A stretch of DNA of 17,555 nt from Candidatus Omnitrophota bacterium (GTDB taxonomy: Bacteria; Omnitrophota; Gorgyraeia; Duberdicusellales; 4484-171): assembly GCA_028710385.1 (NCBI GenBank), contig JAQTUC010000012.1:1-17555 (forward strand), in the 5' to 3' direction. Below, one piece after another: positions 15,201-17,555 of the stretch. The position numbers and the translations under genes are program-made. Positions within the stretch are counted from its first letter, which is position 1. Each line of letters starts with the position of its first letter. The notes below the pieces were generated by a model. That model was not told the origin of the DNA and made no database searches. It saw only the letters and a program-made list of their open reading frames with translations.

Positions 15201-15229
15201 ATTTTAATAAATAATTGCTTGTCTGTCAA
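15201..15229 (-). promoter_or_regulatory. Sigma70-type promoter upstream of pagL
   Basis: The -35 box TTGACA (15229-15224) is a perfect consensus and the -10 box TAAAAT (15206-15201) matches 5 of 6, with a 17-nt spacer. Transcription would start near 15194, giving a leader of about 60 nt before the pagL Shine-Dalgarno and start. It lies in the 142-bp gap after the glycoside hydrolase gene, so pagL and the overlapping acetyltransferase gene probably form a separate unit. Confidence 0.72.
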
Positions 15230-15275
15230 ACGTTTTCGAGGGAAATTAGGCGGAAGGGCTTTTGGCGGCCTGAGT

Positions 15276-16517
15276 CTATTTCGTTTTTATGGTTTCTTTT
15301 GAAATTTTCTTCAGATATTCCTTAAGGGCATAATAAGACTTTTTGGGGATTCTCTGGTCAATTGATGTGCCTGCTATTTTTTTGTCGGAGAGCGCAACCA
15401 GTCCAAACCATTCTTCATTCATATTGAGGCCGTTGTTTTCGGCTTTAATATCAAAATAATATGAGCCGTTTGACCAGCCGGCTTCAACGTTATGGACGCA
15501 CCAGTCAGGAGCGTATCCCTCATTGTGCTTCCACCATTCATCGCTCCACTCAAAAAGCGTACCGCCCAGGCAGTTTCCCTGCGGGTTTTTGCTAAATACC
15601 GTGTAGTAAAACAAGTTTTTCCATTGAGAAATTATATAATCAGCCTGAACTTCCTGCGCTTCCTTTTTAAGGTAAGTGTCGTAAGAATCCGCTCCGAATT
15701 CGGAAATAAAAATAGGTTTGTCAAAGTAACTTTTTACGTGCTCAAATAAATTGCCGAATTTTTTGCCCCTGTAGGATATTATGGCTAAAACATCTATATC
15801 GTTGCATACTTTTGACGCTATATCCAGGAAGCTTTCTTCTCCGTTTCCCAGGGCAACAGGATGATTTGGGTCAATTTTCTTTATGTCAGCGGCAACATCA
15901 TCCACAAAGGAATAGTAAATGTTTGCCCGCTGTTCTATCTGTTTTCTCAGGTCTTTTATTTTGTCTATTTCAGGAGAGGTCCAGAAGCAGATTTTTCCCG
16001 AAAAAGTATAACTGTTTTCGTTTCCAAGCACCCACATTAAAAGCCCTTTCTCATCCTTAAGTACTTCGGCTATTTTTAAAAGGCGCGCTTTTGTATTTTT
16101 TTGGAATTGGGAGTCTGCGTAATTTACTCCGGGGTACGACCAGAGCCCGAGCCAGTCGCTGACTATGGTGTAAATCCCGAATCTTGTATACATATCGTTT
16201 ATAAAAACTTTTACTTTATCAAGGTCCTCTCCGGTTGAATATATCCTGACGCAGTTAATGCCGGCTTCTTTCATCAGTTTCCCATCCACGAGCCATGGCT
16301 TGCTTTTATCGTTAAAAAACTCGTAATCGTAGCCCTGGCAGACAGGCGTAGGATTGTAAATTACGCCTTTTATCAAAAATGGTTTTTTGTTTACGGTAAG
16401 ATAGTATCCCCCGTCGTCTGTTCTTTTAATCTCAACTTTTGAAGCCTCTGCAAATGAAGACGATTGTAAAAATAAATTTAAGCACAGGCAAATTGACAGG
16501 GTTAAGATTTTTTTCAT
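15276..16517 (-). CDS. Secreted clan GH-A glycoside hydrolase (GH2/GH5-like TIM barrel)
   Basis: 413 aa. The signal peptide is MKKILTLSICLCLNLFLQSS (1-20), continuing to about SFA at 23. The barrel begins with PFLIKGVIYNPTPVCQGYDY and the PWLVDGKLMKEAGINCVRIY strand (74-93). The acid/base Glu is E167 in VLGNEN and the nucleophile Glu is E273 in FISEFGADS; both sit at the ends of the expected strands 4 and 7 of clan GH-A enzymes. FEWSDEWWK (322-330) is the late aromatic substrate-site strand. It should cleave or transfer a beta-glycoside outside the inner membrane, but the exact family and sugar cannot be told by eye. The tandem carbohydrate-binding-like protein lies 61 bp upstream, suggesting joint action. 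No Shine-Dalgarno is visible in the 23 nt between the preceding hairpin and the ATG. Confidence 0.85.
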   Translation of the reverse strand: MKKILTLSICLCLNLFLQSSSFAEASKVEIKRTDDGGYYLTVNKKPFLIKGVIYNPTPVCQGYDYEFFNDKSKPWLVDGKLMKEAGINCVRIYSTGEDLDKVKVFINDMYTRFGIYTIVSDWLGLWSYPGVNYADSQFQKNTKARLLKIAEVLKDEKGLLMWVLGNENSYTFSGKICFWTSPEIDKIKDLRKQIEQRANIYYSFVDDVAADIKKIDPNHPVALGNGEESFLDIASKVCNDIDVLAIISYRGKKFGNLFEHVKSYFDKPIFISEFGADSYDTYLKKEAQEVQADYIISQWKNLFYYTVFSKNPQGNCLGGTLFEWSDEWWKHNEGYAPDWCVHNVEAGWSNGSYYFDIKAENNGLNMNEEWFGLVALSDKKIAGTSIDQRIPKKSYYALKEYLKKISKETIKTK

Positions 16518-16540
16518 TTTTTGTTTTAAGTAATAATGAA

Positions 16541-16568
16541 GCAGGAGGCAGTTTGTGCTGCCTCCTGC
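16541..16568 (-). terminator. Perfect 11-bp GC-rich hairpin after the carbohydrate-binding protein gene
   Basis: GCAGGAGGCAG (16541-16551) and CTGCCTCCTGC (16558-16568) pair perfectly around a 6-nt loop, 10 nt after the stop of the upstream gene. What follows on the minus strand is only moderately T-rich (TTCATTATTAC), so termination may be partial. The next ATG is 23 nt away, leaving no room for a promoter after it, so the hairpin may instead act as an attenuator or mRNA stabiliser. Confidence 0.65.
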
Positions 16569-16578
16569 AGTGAATTGC

Positions 16579-17539
16579 TTATTTTTCGTACTTAATTTCG
16601 TCCAGGTAAAATACTATTCCTTCAGGGTCATTTACGTCAATGTTTGTCGCCCAGCAAAAACCGCCTATAATATAGGAAAGGTCTTTACCGCGTAAATCAA
16701 TTTCGTACTGCTTCCAGTCTTTTGTAAGCTGTATTGGGCCGATGCTTACGCTGTCGGAGTCAATGTATTCGCCGCTGGAAATTCCTCCAACCTTGAATTC
16801 GTTAACAACTTCTCCGCCCTTGTCTCCGCGTGCCCAGAAAGTAACTTTCGTTGCGCCCTGCAGATTAAATCCTGCGTTCGGAACTGTTCCCCAGTTGTTT
16901 GCCGGCTGCTGCCAATACATTCCTGCCCAGCGGGTTCCTGAGTTGTTTTTGTATTCAACGCGTATGCATGATTCGCCGCTAAAGGGAAGATTTTTCCAGT
17001 TTGTGTCAACTTTCAAATCCTTTGCTGCTGTTGCAGGCATCCATCCGCTCGGAACATAATGATTATCCAATGAGCCTGCGTCAGCATAGACATAAAAAGG
17101 AAAATTCATTTTTGATTCTTCCTTTTTAAGCTCAGAATCATATGTGTAATAAATATCATCAAGGTATACAGTTTGTTCTTTTCCGCCTGCCTGGTCAGCA
17201 TTGAAAATCAGGCATAAGCCGCCGTTGATATAATGAAGGTCTTTGCCTGACAAATTAACTGAATATTCCTGCCAATCTTTTGTGAGCCTTATCGGGCCGT
17301 ATTCAACATTTGCTGAATCAGGGAAAGCAACTGCTTCTCCTGACGGTGTTTTTGTGATTCCACCGACTTTAACCATGCTGATAACTTCTCCGCCGTTTTT
17401 ACCCTTGGCTTTGAATACCAGCTTGTTGAAACCTGTTAAATCAACGCCTGTGTCCTTGGAGCCCCAGTTATTCTGTGAGGACTGCCAGTATATGCCTGCC
17501 CAGCCTGCCCCGCCGCTTTTCTTCGCGCTGTAATCAATT
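16579..17539 (-). CDS. Protein with tandem carbohydrate-binding-like beta-sandwich modules, 5' end missing
   Basis: 319 residues are visible; the frame is open to the contig edge, so the true start is not in the window. ATG at 17376 is an internal Met inside module 1 and not a start: its context GGEVISMVKVGGI matches GGEVVNEFKVGGI in module 2. Module 1 is cut at its N side and runs from the edge to about 17143; module 2 runs 17097-16585. Shared blocks are WAG-YWQ, NNWG, GGEV, FKVGGI, GPI-LTKDW, LSGKDL/LRGKDL with YI-GG, and a terminal VYLDDIYY/FYLDEIKY. A YADAGSLDNHYVPSGWMP segment opens module 2. This resembles jelly-roll (CBM11/CIA30-like) modules of secreted polysaccharide enzymes. No catalytic domain is visible; one could lie upstream. 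The hydrolase gene follows. Confidence 0.75.
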
Positions 17540-17555
17540 AGATCGGAAGAGCGTC
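17540..17555 (+). other. Illumina TruSeq adapter remnant at the contig end
   Basis: AGATCGGAAGAGCGTC is the exact first 16 bases of the standard TruSeq read-through adapter. It sits at the very last bases of the window and is not genomic. The gene interrupted here should be ended at 17539. Confidence 0.95.

Noticed and set aside
17374..17376. ATG as the start of the tandem-module protein
   Set aside because: The frame is open to the contig edge, and the upstream residues match module 2 block by block, so this Met is internal.
1..17555. CRISPR arrays, tRNA/rRNA genes, toxin-antitoxin or defence genes, insertion sequences
   Set aside because: No regularly spaced repeats, tRNA-like folds or transposase motifs were seen. 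The only recombinase is a Xer-type housekeeping enzyme.

Overview
The window is one end of an assembled contig from a Gram-negative, A+T-rich bacterium. It holds thirteen protein genes (two of them cut by the window edges), all on the minus strand, so transcription runs from high to low coordinates. The outer-membrane origin is firm: WaaA, LpxK, an LpxL-type acyltransferase, a heptosyltransferase-like domain and a PagL-like outer-membrane deacylase are all present. The combination of A+T-rich DNA, the aroK-dprA-topA-xer-waaA-lpxK order, acyltransferase/ELM1 and GT4/GT9 fusions and secreted tandem carbohydrate-binding-like modules suggests to me an uncultured lineage of the Omnitrophota/Elusimicrobiota kind. 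That is inference, not a sequence match. The last 16 bases (17540-17555) are the start of the Illumina TruSeq adapter, so the right edge is a real contig end carrying uncut adapter.

Right part (about 17.5-14.0 kb): a 5'-truncated protein with two tandem beta-sandwich, carbohydrate-binding-like modules; a strong hairpin; a secreted clan GH-A glycoside hydrolase; then a good sigma70-type promoter driving a PagL-like lipid A 3-O-deacylase whose end overlaps an ArgA-type GNAT acetyltransferase. An orphan acyl-CoA dehydrogenase follows with its own Shine-Dalgarno site.

Middle (12.8-9.05 kb): a 115-bp imperfect palindrome separates the dehydrogenase from a tightly overlapping aroK-dprA-topA cluster (8-bp and 4-bp overlaps). 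A 106-bp element with 14-bp terminal inverted repeats, starting on the base after the topA stop, separates that cluster from the next.

Left part (8.93-0 kb): xer - waaA - lpxK - lpxL/ELM1 fusion - GT4/GT9 fusion - GT4 - polysaccharide deacetylase. Intervals are +4, -13, +1, +24, +3 and -4 bp, so this is almost certainly one translationally coupled unit. It would complete lipid A (4'-phosphorylation, Kdo transfer, late acylation) and then build and trim the inner core or surface glycan. PagL, elsewhere in the window, would edit the same lipid A after export.

No tRNA, rRNA, CRISPR array or intact insertion sequence was seen. No gene-free stretch exceeds about 150 bases. The most unusual items are the two enzyme fusions, the inverted-repeat element next to the recombinase gene, the large palindrome upstream of aroK, and a PagL homologue with Asp where the catalytic Glu is expected.
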